From Nocardia panacis (GTDB lineage: Bacteria; Actinomycetota; Actinomycetes; Mycobacteriales; Mycobacteriaceae): 64,000 nt of DNA. The position numbers and the translations under genes are program-made. Within the stretch, counting starts at the first letter, position 1, and each line of letters begins with the position of its first letter. Below are positions 35,339 through 43,185 of the stretch, piece by piece. A model generated the notes under the pieces. The model searched no databases and had not been told where the DNA came from. It saw only the letters and a program-made list of their open reading frames with translations. Location of the stretch: contig NZ_QZFU01000045.1 of assembly GCF_003598715.1 (NCBI RefSeq), positions 62,001 through 126,000 of the forward strand. The letters run 5' to 3'.

Positions 35339-36202
35339 ATGAGTTCATCTCCCCCGTCAGCGCCAGCGCCCGCCAGCAACGGGAACGGCGAGGCCAGCAA
35401 GACGCGCAGGCAGCGCCGCCTCCAGCGTCGGATCGCGGGCGGCCTCGCGCTTATGGTGGGCCTCGTCGGAGCCGGAGTACTCGCCGCGGTGCTGACCCCC
35501 AACCCGCAGGTGGCCACCGCCAAGGAGGAGCAGACCTCGCTGCAGCGCGAGGGGCAGCAGCTCTACGAGACCTCCTGCATCACCTGCCACGGCGCGAACC
35601 TGCAAGGCGTGCAGGACCGCGGCCCCAGCCTGATCGGCGTCGGCGAGGCCGCCGTCTACTTCCAGGTCTCCTCCGGTCGCATGCCGATGGCGCGCAACGA
35701 GGCCCAGGCCACCCGCAAACCCCCGAAGTTCGACGCCCACCAGACCGACGCGCTCGGCGCGTTCGTGGCCTCCAAGGGCGGCGGCCCCACCGTCATCCGC
35801 GACAGCAACGGCGAGGTCGCCCAGGAGTCGCTGCGCGGCCCCGACACCGCCCGCGGTTCGGAACTGTTCCGGATGAACTGCGCGTCCTGCCACAACTTCA
35901 CCGGTCGCGGCGGCGCACTGTCCTCCGGCAAGTTCGCGCCCCCGCTGGAGCCCGCCAGTGAGCAGCAGATCTACGACGCGATGCTCACCGGCCCCCAGAA
36001 CATGCCGAAATTCTCCGACCGGCAGCTCAGCCCGGAGGAGAAGCGCGACATCATCGCCTACGTCAAGAACGCGGCCGAGGAGAAGAGCCCCGGCGGCTGG
36101 GATCTCGGCGGATTCGGCCCGGCCACCGAAGGTCTGGCCATGTGGGTCGTCGGCATCGTCGCCCTCGTCGGTGCGGCCATGTGGATCGGATCCCGCTCAT
36201 GA
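35339..36202 (+). CDS. qcrC: Cytochrome bc1 complex dihaem cytochrome c subunit
   Basis: A 287-residue protein with an N-terminal membrane helix (about 35-58), two c-type haem domains and a C-terminal helix (about 262-283). The haem sites are CITCHG near residue 79 and CASCHN near 180, with distal Met residues in RMPMARNEAQ and NMPKFSDR. Dihaem QcrC replaces both cytochrome c1 and soluble cytochrome c in actinobacteria and feeds CuA directly. GGGACACAG precedes the ATG weakly. The stop overlaps the qcrA start by ATGA. Confidence 0.95.
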   Translation: MSSSPPSAPAPASNGNGEASKTRRQRRLQRRIAGGLALMVGLVGAGVLAAVLTPNPQVATAKEEQTSLQREGQQLYETSCITCHGANLQGVQDRGPSLIGVGEAAVYFQVSSGRMPMARNEAQATRKPPKFDAHQTDALGAFVASKGGGPTVIRDSNGEVAQESLRGPDTARGSELFRMNCASCHNFTGRGGALSSGKFAPPLEPASEQQIYDAMLTGPQNMPKFSDRQLSPEEKRDIIAYVKNAAEEKSPGGWDLGGFGPATEGLAMWVVGIVALVGAAMWIGSRS

Positions 36203-37398
36203 GCGACAAGGAGATCAACGACATGCGGCCGGAAGAGGGCCACGACGCTTCGGCGCCCGCCGACAAGAGCACTGCGCCCGCCGACAAGCAGGAGTACACC
36301 GAGGCCCAACTCGACGCCATGTCGCGCGACGAGCTGGTCGAGCTCGGCACCGCACGCGACGGCGTCGACGTCGCCTACCGGCGCGAACGCTTCCCGATCG
36401 CGGGCACCCGCGCCGAGAAGCGGGCCGAGCGGCAGGTGGCGTTCTGGTTCGCCATCTCCGGTCTGGCCGCGGCCGTCCTGGTCGGTGTGTTCCTGTTCTG
36501 GCCCTGGGAATGGAAGGGCCACGGCGATTCCGGCCACGGCACCTACTCCCTCTACACGCCGCTGGTCGGTCTCGCCCTCGGCGTCTCGGTGCTGGCCATC
36601 GGCATCGCCGTGGTGCTGATCCGCAAGAAGTTCATCCCGGCCGAACTGTCCATCCAGGTCCGCCACGACGGCAAATCCGAGGAGGTGGAGCGGCGCACCC
36701 TGGTCGCGGAGCTGTCCGACGCGCTCGAGACCTCCACCCTGGGCCGCCGCAAGCTCATCACCCGCACCGCGGGCGCGGGCGTCGGCGTGCTCGGCATCGG
36801 CGCGCTGCTGGTCTTTGTCGGCGGCCTCGTCAAGAACCCGTGGGCCAAGGGCGACAAGTCGCCGCTGTGGGTCTCGGGCTGGACCCCGGACTACCCGGGC
36901 GAGACCATCTACATTCGTCGCGACACCGGTCGCCCGGACGATGTGGTGCTGGTCCGCCCCGAGGACCTGGACGCGGGCGCCATGGAGACAGTCTTTCCGT
37001 GGAAGGAGAAGTGGCGCGGCGACGAGCACGCCACCCTGCAGTCGCTGCGCGGTATCCGCAACGCGGTCATGATGATCCGCCTGCGCACCCAAGACGCGCA
37101 GACGGCGATCAAGCGCAAGGGCCAGGAGAGCTTCAACTACGGCGACTACTTCGCCTACTCGAAGATCTGCACCCACCTCGGTTGCCCCACCTCGCTGTTC
37201 GAGCAGCAGACCAACCGGATCCTGTGCCCGTGCCACCAGTCGCAGTTCTCCGCGACCGAATGGGGTAAGCCCATCTTCGGTCCCGCCGCGCGCGCACTGC
37301 CGCAGCTGCCGATCACCGTCAACGCCGAGGGTTACCTGGTCGCCAACGGCGACTTCATCGAGCCGCTCGGCCCGGCCTACTGGGAGCGTCGTTCATGA
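36199..37398 (+). CDS. qcrA: Rieske iron-sulfur subunit of cytochrome bc1
   Basis: A 399-residue protein with three predicted membrane helices (about 79-97, 118-137 and 190-210) before the Rieske domain, as in other actinobacteria. Cluster ligands are in CTHLGC and CPCHQSQF, which also give the disulfide cysteines. The charged N-terminal 70 residues are cytoplasmic. Its ATG overlaps the qcrC stop and its TGA overlaps the qcrB start, so the three subunits are translated together. Confidence 0.95.
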   Translation: MSDKEINDMRPEEGHDASAPADKSTAPADKQEYTEAQLDAMSRDELVELGTARDGVDVAYRRERFPIAGTRAEKRAERQVAFWFAISGLAAAVLVGVFLFWPWEWKGHGDSGHGTYSLYTPLVGLALGVSVLAIGIAVVLIRKKFIPAELSIQVRHDGKSEEVERRTLVAELSDALETSTLGRRKLITRTAGAGVGVLGIGALLVFVGGLVKNPWAKGDKSPLWVSGWTPDYPGETIYIRRDTGRPDDVVLVRPEDLDAGAMETVFPWKEKWRGDEHATLQSLRGIRNAVMMIRLRTQDAQTAIKRKGQESFNYGDYFAYSKICTHLGCPTSLFEQQTNRILCPCHQSQFSATEWGKPIFGPAARALPQLPITVNAEGYLVANGDFIEPLGPAYWERRS

Positions 37399-39020
37399 GC
37401 GCCGAATCCGCCATCGGCCGCAGGGCGGCCGAACAAGCCAATGCGATGGACGAGCGGTACCGCGCCGCCGCGTTCGTCAAGCGGTCGATCAACAAGGTCT
37501 TCCCGACCCACTGGTCGTTCCTGCTCGGTGAGATCGCGCTCTACGCGTTCATCATCCTGCTGCTCTCCGGTGTCTACCTGACCCTGTTCTTCGATCCGTC
37601 GATGAGCGAGGTCGTCTACAACGGCGCCTACCAGCCGCTGCGCGGCGTCACCATGTCCAGGGCGTACGAGACCACGCTGAACATCTCCTTCGAGGTGCGC
37701 GGCGGTCTGTTCGTCCGACAGGTGCACCACTGGGCGGCACTGCTGTTCGCGGCCTCGATCATCATTCACCTGTTCCGCGTCTTCTTCACCGGCGCGTTCC
37801 GCAAGCCCCGCGAAGCGAACTGGGTGATCGGTTCGCTGCTGCTGATCCTGGCCATGTTCGAGGGCTTCTTCGGCTACTCGATCCCGGACGACCTGCTCTC
37901 CGGCACCGGTCTGCGGGCCGCGTTCGGCGGTATCACCATGAGCGTGCCGATCATCGGCACCTGGCTGCACTGGCTGATCTTCGGTGGCGACTTCCCCGGC
38001 ACCATGATCATCCCGCGCCTCTACGTCGCGCATGTGCTGCTGCTGCCCGGCATCATCCTGGCCCTCATCGCCGCGCACGTGGCGCTCGTCTGGTACCAGA
38101 AGCACACCCAGTTCCCCGGCCCCGGCCGTCGGGAGAACAATGTGGTCGGCGCGCGCATCGTCCCGGTGTTCGCCGCCGATCAGGGCGCGTTCTTCATGTT
38201 CACCCTCGGTGTGGTCGCCATCCTGGGCGGTGTGCTGCAGATCAACCCGATCTGGAACCTGGGTCCCTACAACCCCTCTCAGGTGTCGGCGGGTTCGCAG
38301 CCCGACTTCTACATGATGTGGACCGACGGCATGGAACGCTTGATGCCGCCGTGGGAGCTGTACCTGGGCCGCTACACCGTGCCCGGCGCGTTCTGGACCG
38401 CGGCGATCATGGGTCTGGTGTTCGGCGCGCTGATCGCCTACCCGTTCATCGAGTCCAAGCTCACCGGTGACAAGGCGTTGCACAACCTGCTGCAGCGGCC
38501 GCGCGATGTGCCGGTGCGCACCGCGATCGGCGCCATGGCCATCTCGTTCTACGTGGTGCTCACCCTGGCCTGTGTCAATGACATCCTGGCGTACAAGTTC
38601 GACATCTCGTTGAACGCCACCACCTGGATGGGTCGTATCGGCATGCTGGTGGTGCCGCCGGTGGCGTACTTCCTCACCTACCGGTTCTGCATCGGTCTGC
38701 AGCGTTCGGATCGTGCGGTGCTCGAGCACGGCATCGAGACCGGTGTCATCAAGCGCCTGCCGCACGGTGAGTACATCGAGGTGCATCAGCCCCTCGGCCC
38801 GGTCGACGACCACGGCCACCCGATCCCGCTGGAATACCAGGGCGCCCCGGTCCCGAAGAAGATGAACAAGCTCGGCGCCGCGGGCCAACCCGGCACCGGC
38901 AGCTTCCTGCGCGCCGACCCGCCGCACGAGAGTCAGCAGCACTTCGAGATCGAGCACGCCGAGGAGCACAAGCAACTCGCCGTCCTCCAGAAGGCTCAGG
39001 AAGAGTCCTCCGGCCACTGA
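37395..39020 (+). CDS. qcrB: Cytochrome bc1 cytochrome b subunit
   Basis: A 541-residue polytopic subunit carrying haems bL and bH and both quinone sites. Paired haem histidines appear in VRQVHHWAALLFAASIIIHLF and LYVAHVLLLPG with IAAHVALVWY. The FFGYSIPDDLLSGTG segment and the Qo PEWY-equivalent region near SQPDFYMMWTDG are characteristic of the actinobacterial branch, the target site of telacebec-type inhibitors. The hydrophilic C-terminus (after 420) is typical. A strong terminator follows. Confidence 0.95.
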   Translation: MSAESAIGRRAAEQANAMDERYRAAAFVKRSINKVFPTHWSFLLGEIALYAFIILLLSGVYLTLFFDPSMSEVVYNGAYQPLRGVTMSRAYETTLNISFEVRGGLFVRQVHHWAALLFAASIIIHLFRVFFTGAFRKPREANWVIGSLLLILAMFEGFFGYSIPDDLLSGTGLRAAFGGITMSVPIIGTWLHWLIFGGDFPGTMIIPRLYVAHVLLLPGIILALIAAHVALVWYQKHTQFPGPGRRENNVVGARIVPVFAADQGAFFMFTLGVVAILGGVLQINPIWNLGPYNPSQVSAGSQPDFYMMWTDGMERLMPPWELYLGRYTVPGAFWTAAIMGLVFGALIAYPFIESKLTGDKALHNLLQRPRDVPVRTAIGAMAISFYVVLTLACVNDILAYKFDISLNATTWMGRIGMLVVPPVAYFLTYRFCIGLQRSDRAVLEHGIETGVIKRLPHGEYIEVHQPLGPVDDHGHPIPLEYQGAPVPKKMNKLGAAGQPGTGSFLRADPPHESQQHFEIEHAEEHKQLAVLQKAQEESSGH

Positions 39021-39050
39021 GTCACTTTTATCTGGCCACTGAGTCATTTT
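39012..39050 (+). repeat. Duplicated qcrB 3' end
   Basis: GGCCACTGAGTCACTTTT (39012-39029, containing the qcrB stop) is repeated 22 bases later as GGCCACTGAGTCATTTT (39034-39050). It parallels the stop-region repeats of ctaF. Confidence 0.75.
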
Positions 39051-39056
39051 CACCAG

Positions 39057-39100
39057 CCCGCGGGCCTCGAGTCTCCATCGACTCGAGGCCCGCGGGTTTT
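39057..39100 (+). terminator. ctaE-qcrCAB operon terminator
   Basis: A perfect 16-pair stem (39057-39072 with 39081-39096) with an eight-base loop is followed directly by TTTT. It lies 36 bases after qcrB. Confidence 0.92.
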
Positions 39101-39192
39101 CCCTTCCGTTCGCTCAGCGTGTAAGCCATCATTTTCGTACAGTTTCGACGAAATCTGCCCTCTGGTCGCGGCATGAGTGTGCTCAGGCGGCG

Positions 39193-39204
39193 TAGTATGG
39201 CATC
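39193..39204 (+). promoter_or_regulatory. AAA-RloB operon leaderless promoter (-10 box)
   Basis: TAGTAT at 39193-39198 is followed by six bases and the GTG at 39205. Confidence 0.5.
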
Positions 39205-40503
39205 GTGCTGATTCGATTCGAAGTCTCGAACTTCCGATCGATCCGAGACCGGGTCGAGTTGTCGATGGTCGCCATCGACAGGGACCGAGCCGCTGCCCGC
39301 GAAGCGTCCATGCTCGGCGAGCATCTGCTGACGGTGGCAGGTATCTATGGTCCGAACGCTTCCGGCAAAACGAACGTTCTGCTGGCGATGAAGTGGCTGA
39401 GCGATGCGATTCGCGACTCGATGCGGATGTGGGACAACGAAATTCCGGTGGAGTGTTTCGCGTTCGATGACGCCTGGTCGTGTCCGACCGAGTTCATCAT
39501 CGAGCTCCTGATCGATGGAGTCCGCTTCGAGTACGCAATCGAACTGGATCGCAAGCAGATTCACTACGAAGGACTGTTCCACTATCCGGAGAAGAAGCGC
39601 AGGCGGATCTTCGAGCGGACCGGACTCGATCTCACCCTTCAGCGTGGGCTGGGAGATCTGGCCGGGACTCGTCAGCTATTGACTCCGCGAACGTCGGCGC
39701 TTGCGGCGGCCCACCGTTTTGACGAGCCTCTGGTCTCGGGCTTTGCCGATGCTCTGCTCGCAATACAGTTGAAAGGGACGGTTCAAGAGGCGGTCCCTTC
39801 CCTGCTCGGTCTATTCGGTGCGGGTCAGACAAACCAGTGGTTTGATGCCGAGGGCTCCGGGAGCGCCTCGCGGAACTCGGGAAGTCATGAGGACTTCGAG
39901 AAAGATAGGCAGCGCGCGCTGGAACTGCTGCGGCTTGCGGACCTGGGCATCGAAGATGTTGTCTTCACTGAGGAGTCGAGACTCTCGGCTTCCGAGACCG
40001 AACCCGATTCTTGGATGATCAAACTCATCCTCCCGACGCGGCGACCAAGACTTACTCATCGAACATCAACCGGTCCGACGCCTCTCGAATTTACTGGCGA
40101 GTCCAGCGGTACCCGCAACTGGTATCAGATGATCGGCCCCTTGCTCGATACCCTCCGGTCGGGTTCGATCCTGGTACTCGATGAGATTGACGCGAGCCTG
40201 CACCCGACACTGTCAGCGCAACTCCTGCAACTGTTTCACGATCCTGCGACGAATCCATTGGGGGCGCAGTTGATTTTCACTACCCACGACACGAACCTGC
40301 TGAATCATCTCAATCGCGACGAGGTTTGGTTCACCGAGAAGGCATCCACCGGCGCGACGCGTCTCGGCGCGCTGGCCGAATTCGCAGGTGAACGCGTCCG
40401 AAAGTCCCAGAACCTCGAAACCGCCTATCTACACGGACGTTTCGGCGCGCTACCGGATATCGACCGCGCCGACCTGCTCCGTGCACTCGGCTTGATCGCC
40501 TGA
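39205..40503 (+). CDS. AAA family ATPase of an RloA/AbiLi-like defence pair
   Basis: A 432-residue ABC-like ATPase. FEVSNFRSIRDRVELSM is the RecF/OLD-type N-terminus, Walker A is GPNASGKTNV at about 49-58, the signature region is EFTGESSGTRNW, Walker B is ILVLDEIDASLHP near 325, and the H-loop is FTTHDTNLL. It is followed six bases later by an rloB gene. This pairing matches the lactococcal AbiL system and RloA/RloB of Campylobacter restriction loci. The ATPase presumably senses infection and controls RloB. It has its own leaderless promoter after the qcr terminator. Confidence 0.87.
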   Translation: MLIRFEVSNFRSIRDRVELSMVAIDRDRAAAREASMLGEHLLTVAGIYGPNASGKTNVLLAMKWLSDAIRDSMRMWDNEIPVECFAFDDAWSCPTEFIIELLIDGVRFEYAIELDRKQIHYEGLFHYPEKKRRRIFERTGLDLTLQRGLGDLAGTRQLLTPRTSALAAAHRFDEPLVSGFADALLAIQLKGTVQEAVPSLLGLFGAGQTNQWFDAEGSGSASRNSGSHEDFEKDRQRALELLRLADLGIEDVVFTEESRLSASETEPDSWMIKLILPTRRPRLTHRTSTGPTPLEFTGESSGTRNWYQMIGPLLDTLRSGSILVLDEIDASLHPTLSAQLLQLFHDPATNPLGAQLIFTTHDTNLLNHLNRDEVWFTEKASTGATRLGALAEFAGERVRKSQNLETAYLHGRFGALPDIDRADLLRALGLIA

Positions 40504-40509
40504 AACCGC

Positions 40510-41118
40510 ATGGCACGACGCAAATCCGCCCGGCCTCTGACCCGCCGGGCGGCCACCCGCGCGGAATACCGGACGGTTGTCATCTTCTGCGAAGGTGTGC
40601 GTACCGAGCACGACTACCTCAGAGCGGTCAAAAATCTGCCGGGTGTCCGCGCGAATACATCGGTGCGGATCGAACTGGATCCGAAATGCGGCGTGCCCCT
40701 GACTCTGGTGGAACGTGCGATGGAACGCAAGCGGGACAAGGAGATCGACTCCTGCTGGTGTGTTTTCGATGTGGAATGGCCGAGGAATCACCCCCATCTC
40801 GGCAAGGCCCTCGAATTGGCCAAGGCGAGCGATATCGGCCTGGCGATCTCGAACCCTTGCTTCGAACTGTGGCTGATCCTGCACCACCGTGACCACACGT
40901 CATTCATTGATACGCACTGTGCGGAGCGAGACAGTCGAGGGCTCGACGGACGCGCCGGAAAACAGATCGACGCGGCCCGGTACATGCCGCTGCGAAACCA
41001 AGCCCACCGGCGTGCCTCGAGCCTGGCGCGCCTGCACGCCGACAACGGCTCCGAACTGCCACGAAACAACCCGTCGTCGGGGATGTTCGAGTTGCTGGAT
41101 GCCCTCGAGCGGACCTGA
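40510..41118 (+). CDS. RloB-family protein (TOPRIM-like effector, AbiLii-like)
   Basis: A 202-residue protein. VVIFCEGVRTEHDYLRAV near residue 22 gives the TOPRIM glutamate; CWCVFDVEW near 80 is the acidic strand, although the usual DxD is reduced to DVE; AISNPCFELWLILHH near 117 is the strongest RloB signature. OLD-type TOPRIM nucleases in Gabija and PARIS use related folds, so a nuclease role is likely but inferred. It begins with a basic N-terminus and is coupled to the ATPase. A homologous role to AbiLii is supported by order and size. Confidence 0.85.
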   Translation: MARRKSARPLTRRAATRAEYRTVVIFCEGVRTEHDYLRAVKNLPGVRANTSVRIELDPKCGVPLTLVERAMERKRDKEIDSCWCVFDVEWPRNHPHLGKALELAKASDIGLAISNPCFELWLILHHRDHTSFIDTHCAERDSRGLDGRAGKQIDAARYMPLRNQAHRRASSLARLHADNGSELPRNNPSSGMFELLDALERT

Positions 41119-41137
41119 GAATGTGGAGCCGGGGCGT

Positions 41138-41653
41138 TCAAGAAGCGGTGCGGCGGGAGGCTTCTATGGCTTCGTATTTGGCGAGGTTGTGGCGGGCGTC
41201 GGCCAGGGCGTCGTGGGCGTCGGGGGGGGTGGGGGGGGGGGTGGGGCGGCCGTGGGAGTCCCAGTGTTGGCGGAGTTCGTTGGTGTAGCGGGGGAGGGCG
41301 GGGGGAAGTTCGGTCATGTCGCCCCACAGTTGGCAGAGGGCTACATGGTCGTAGGCGCCGACCCAGGCCCACAGTTCGGGTTGGACGGTGGGGCGGGGGA
41401 CGAGGAATTGGTAGAGGTCGTCACGGATCTGGCGACGACTGCGGTACAGGCGCGAGGAGGGGGGCGGCAGTTTGGGCAGCACGTTCCTGCGTACCCACGG
41501 CCCCGCCTTGTCCGGATCGAATTCCGTTGAGATGGCGTAGTATTCGCGGCCGTCCTCGCAGACGACGCCGAGGGAGATCAGGTCGATGGTTCGGCCGTCC
41601 TCGATGAATTCGGAGTCGTAAAAGTACCTCAGCGAGATTGCTCTGTCCTCCAC
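41138..41653 (-). CDS. RNase AS-like 3'-5' exoribonuclease
   Basis: A 171-residue DEDDh ribonuclease matching Rv2179c, which trims poly(A) and other RNA 3' ends. RYFYDSEFIEDGRTIDLISLG supplies the first D and E, WAWVGAYDHVALCQ the second aspartate, and HDALADARHNLAKYEA the catalytic histidine and last aspartate. Just before that last motif a C11/C8 tract encodes PTPPPTPP, absent from the mycobacterial protein. Family similarity starts at the Arg-Tyr-Phe-Tyr, where the in-frame codon is CTG; the GTG at 41653 lacks a ribosome site, so the start is uncertain. It converges on rloB. Confidence 0.88.
   Translation of the reverse strand: MEDRAISLRYFYDSEFIEDGRTIDLISLGVVCEDGREYYAISTEFDPDKAGPWVRRNVLPKLPPPSSRLYRSRRQIRDDLYQFLVPRPTVQPELWAWVGAYDHVALCQLWGDMTELPPALPRYTNELRQHWDSHGRPTPPPTPPDAHDALADARHNLAKYEAIEASRRTAS
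41222..41246 (-). repeat. Long G/C homopolymer tract inside the RNase AS gene
   Basis: On the plus strand G8 (41222-41229), T, G11 (41231-41241), T, G4. Slippage by one or two would shift the frame just before the catalytic histidine motif. Confidence 0.85.
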
Positions 41654-41750
41654 ATCCGGTGCGTCGCGGTCGACGCAACTCGAACATTCACCCTAGGTGC
41701 CGCGGATCGGCGATCTATGCCGGGTGTCTGCGGATGGGGTTCGCCGGCCG

Positions 41751-41762
41751 TATTCTGATGTT
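41751..41762 (+). promoter_or_regulatory. aroG leaderless promoter (-10 box)
   Basis: TATTCT at 41751-41756 is followed by six bases and the GTG at 41763, the clearest example in the window. Confidence 0.65.
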
Positions 41763-43148
41763 GTGAACTGGACCGTTGACGTGCCCATTGATCGCCTTCC
41801 GGAACTGCCGCCGCTGCCCATGGAGATGCGCAGACGGCTCGACGAAGCGTTGGCCCGCCCCGCGGTACAGCAACCGTCTTGGGACCGGGCGCAAGCCGCG
41901 AATATGCGCACTGTCTTGGAGAGCGTGCCGCCGATCTGCGTGCCCGCCGAGGTCGAGGAGTTGCGTGAGCAACTGGCCCAGGTGGCGCGGGGCGAGGCGT
42001 TCCTCATGCAGGGCGGCGACTGCGCGGAGACCTTCGCCGACAACACCGAGCCGCATATTCGCGGCAATATCCGCACCCTGCTGCAGATGGCGGTGGTGCT
42101 CACCTACGGCGCGAGCCTGCCGGTGGTGAAGGTGGCCCGCATCGCGGGTCAGTATGCCAAGCCGCGCTCGTCCGACACCGATTCGCTCGGCCTGCGGTCC
42201 TATCGCGGCGACATGATCAATTCGTTGGCGCCGGATGCCCGCGTGCGCGAGCACGACCCGTCGCGCCTGGTCCGCGCCTACGCCAATGCCAGCGCGGCGA
42301 TGAATCTGGTGCGCGCGCTGACCGGCGCGGGTATGGCCGATCTGCATCGCGTGCACGACTGGAATCGTGATTTCGTGGCCCAGTCGCCCGCCGGTGCCCG
42401 CTATGAGGCGCTGGCCTCGGAGATTGATCGCGGCCTGCGTTTCATGACGGCTTGCCGGGTCAATGATCCGAGTCTGCAATCGGCCCGCATCTATTGCAGT
42501 CATGAGGCGCTGGTCCTCGACTACGAGCGGGCCATGCTGCGGTTGAGCGAGAACGCGCAGGGTGAGCCGCTGCTGTACGACCTGTCCGCGCATTTCCTCT
42601 GGATCGGTGAGCGCACCCGCCAGTTGGATGGCGCTCATATCGCTTTGGCCGAGTTGCTGGCCAATCCGATCGGTTTGAAGATCGGCCCGTCCACCACGCC
42701 GGAGTTGGCGGTGGAGTATGTCGAGCGTCTGGACCCGAATAATGAGCCGGGCCGGTTGACGCTGGTTTCGCGGATGGGTAACGGCAAGGTCCGCGATGTG
42801 CTGCCCGCGATCATTCAGAAGGTGCAGGCCACCGGCCATCAGGTGATCTGGCAGTGCGACCCGATGCACGGCAATACCCATGAGGCGTCCACCGGTTACA
42901 AGACCCGCCATTTCGACCGGATCGTCGACGAGGTGCAGGGCTTCTTCGAGGTGCATCACGCCCTGGGCACCCATCCCGGCGGCTTGCACATCGAGTTGAC
43001 GGGTGAGGATGTCACCGAATGCCTCGGTGGCGCGCAGGACATTTCCGATCTGGATTTGAATGACCGCTATGAGACGGCGTGTGATCCGCGCCTGAACACC
43101 TCGCAGTCGCTGGAGTTGGCCTTCCTGGTCGCCGAGATGCTGCGCTGA
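41763..43148 (+). CDS. aroG: 3-deoxy-7-phosphoheptulonate synthase, class II
   Basis: A 461-residue type II DAHP synthase, first enzyme of the shikimate pathway, joining phosphoenolpyruvate and erythrose 4-phosphate. The start NWTVDVPIDRLPELPPLP equals the mycobacterial N-terminus, and LMQGGDCAETFAD, KPRSSDTDSLGLRSYRGD, CDPMHGNTHEASTGYKTR and HIELTGEDVTECLGGAQD supply substrate and metal residues. The N-terminal extension and inserted helices, which in M. tuberculosis bind aromatic amino acids and chorismate mutase, are present. Equivalent to Rv2178c. Confidence 0.96.
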   Translation: MNWTVDVPIDRLPELPPLPMEMRRRLDEALARPAVQQPSWDRAQAANMRTVLESVPPICVPAEVEELREQLAQVARGEAFLMQGGDCAETFADNTEPHIRGNIRTLLQMAVVLTYGASLPVVKVARIAGQYAKPRSSDTDSLGLRSYRGDMINSLAPDARVREHDPSRLVRAYANASAAMNLVRALTGAGMADLHRVHDWNRDFVAQSPAGARYEALASEIDRGLRFMTACRVNDPSLQSARIYCSHEALVLDYERAMLRLSENAQGEPLLYDLSAHFLWIGERTRQLDGAHIALAELLANPIGLKIGPSTTPELAVEYVERLDPNNEPGRLTLVSRMGNGKVRDVLPAIIQKVQATGHQVIWQCDPMHGNTHEASTGYKTRHFDRIVDEVQGFFEVHHALGTHPGGLHIELTGEDVTECLGGAQDISDLDLNDRYETACDPRLNTSQSLELAFLVAEMLR

Positions 43149-43185
43149 TCGGTGGGGAGCGCGGTCCCATCGGCCGCGCTCCCGA

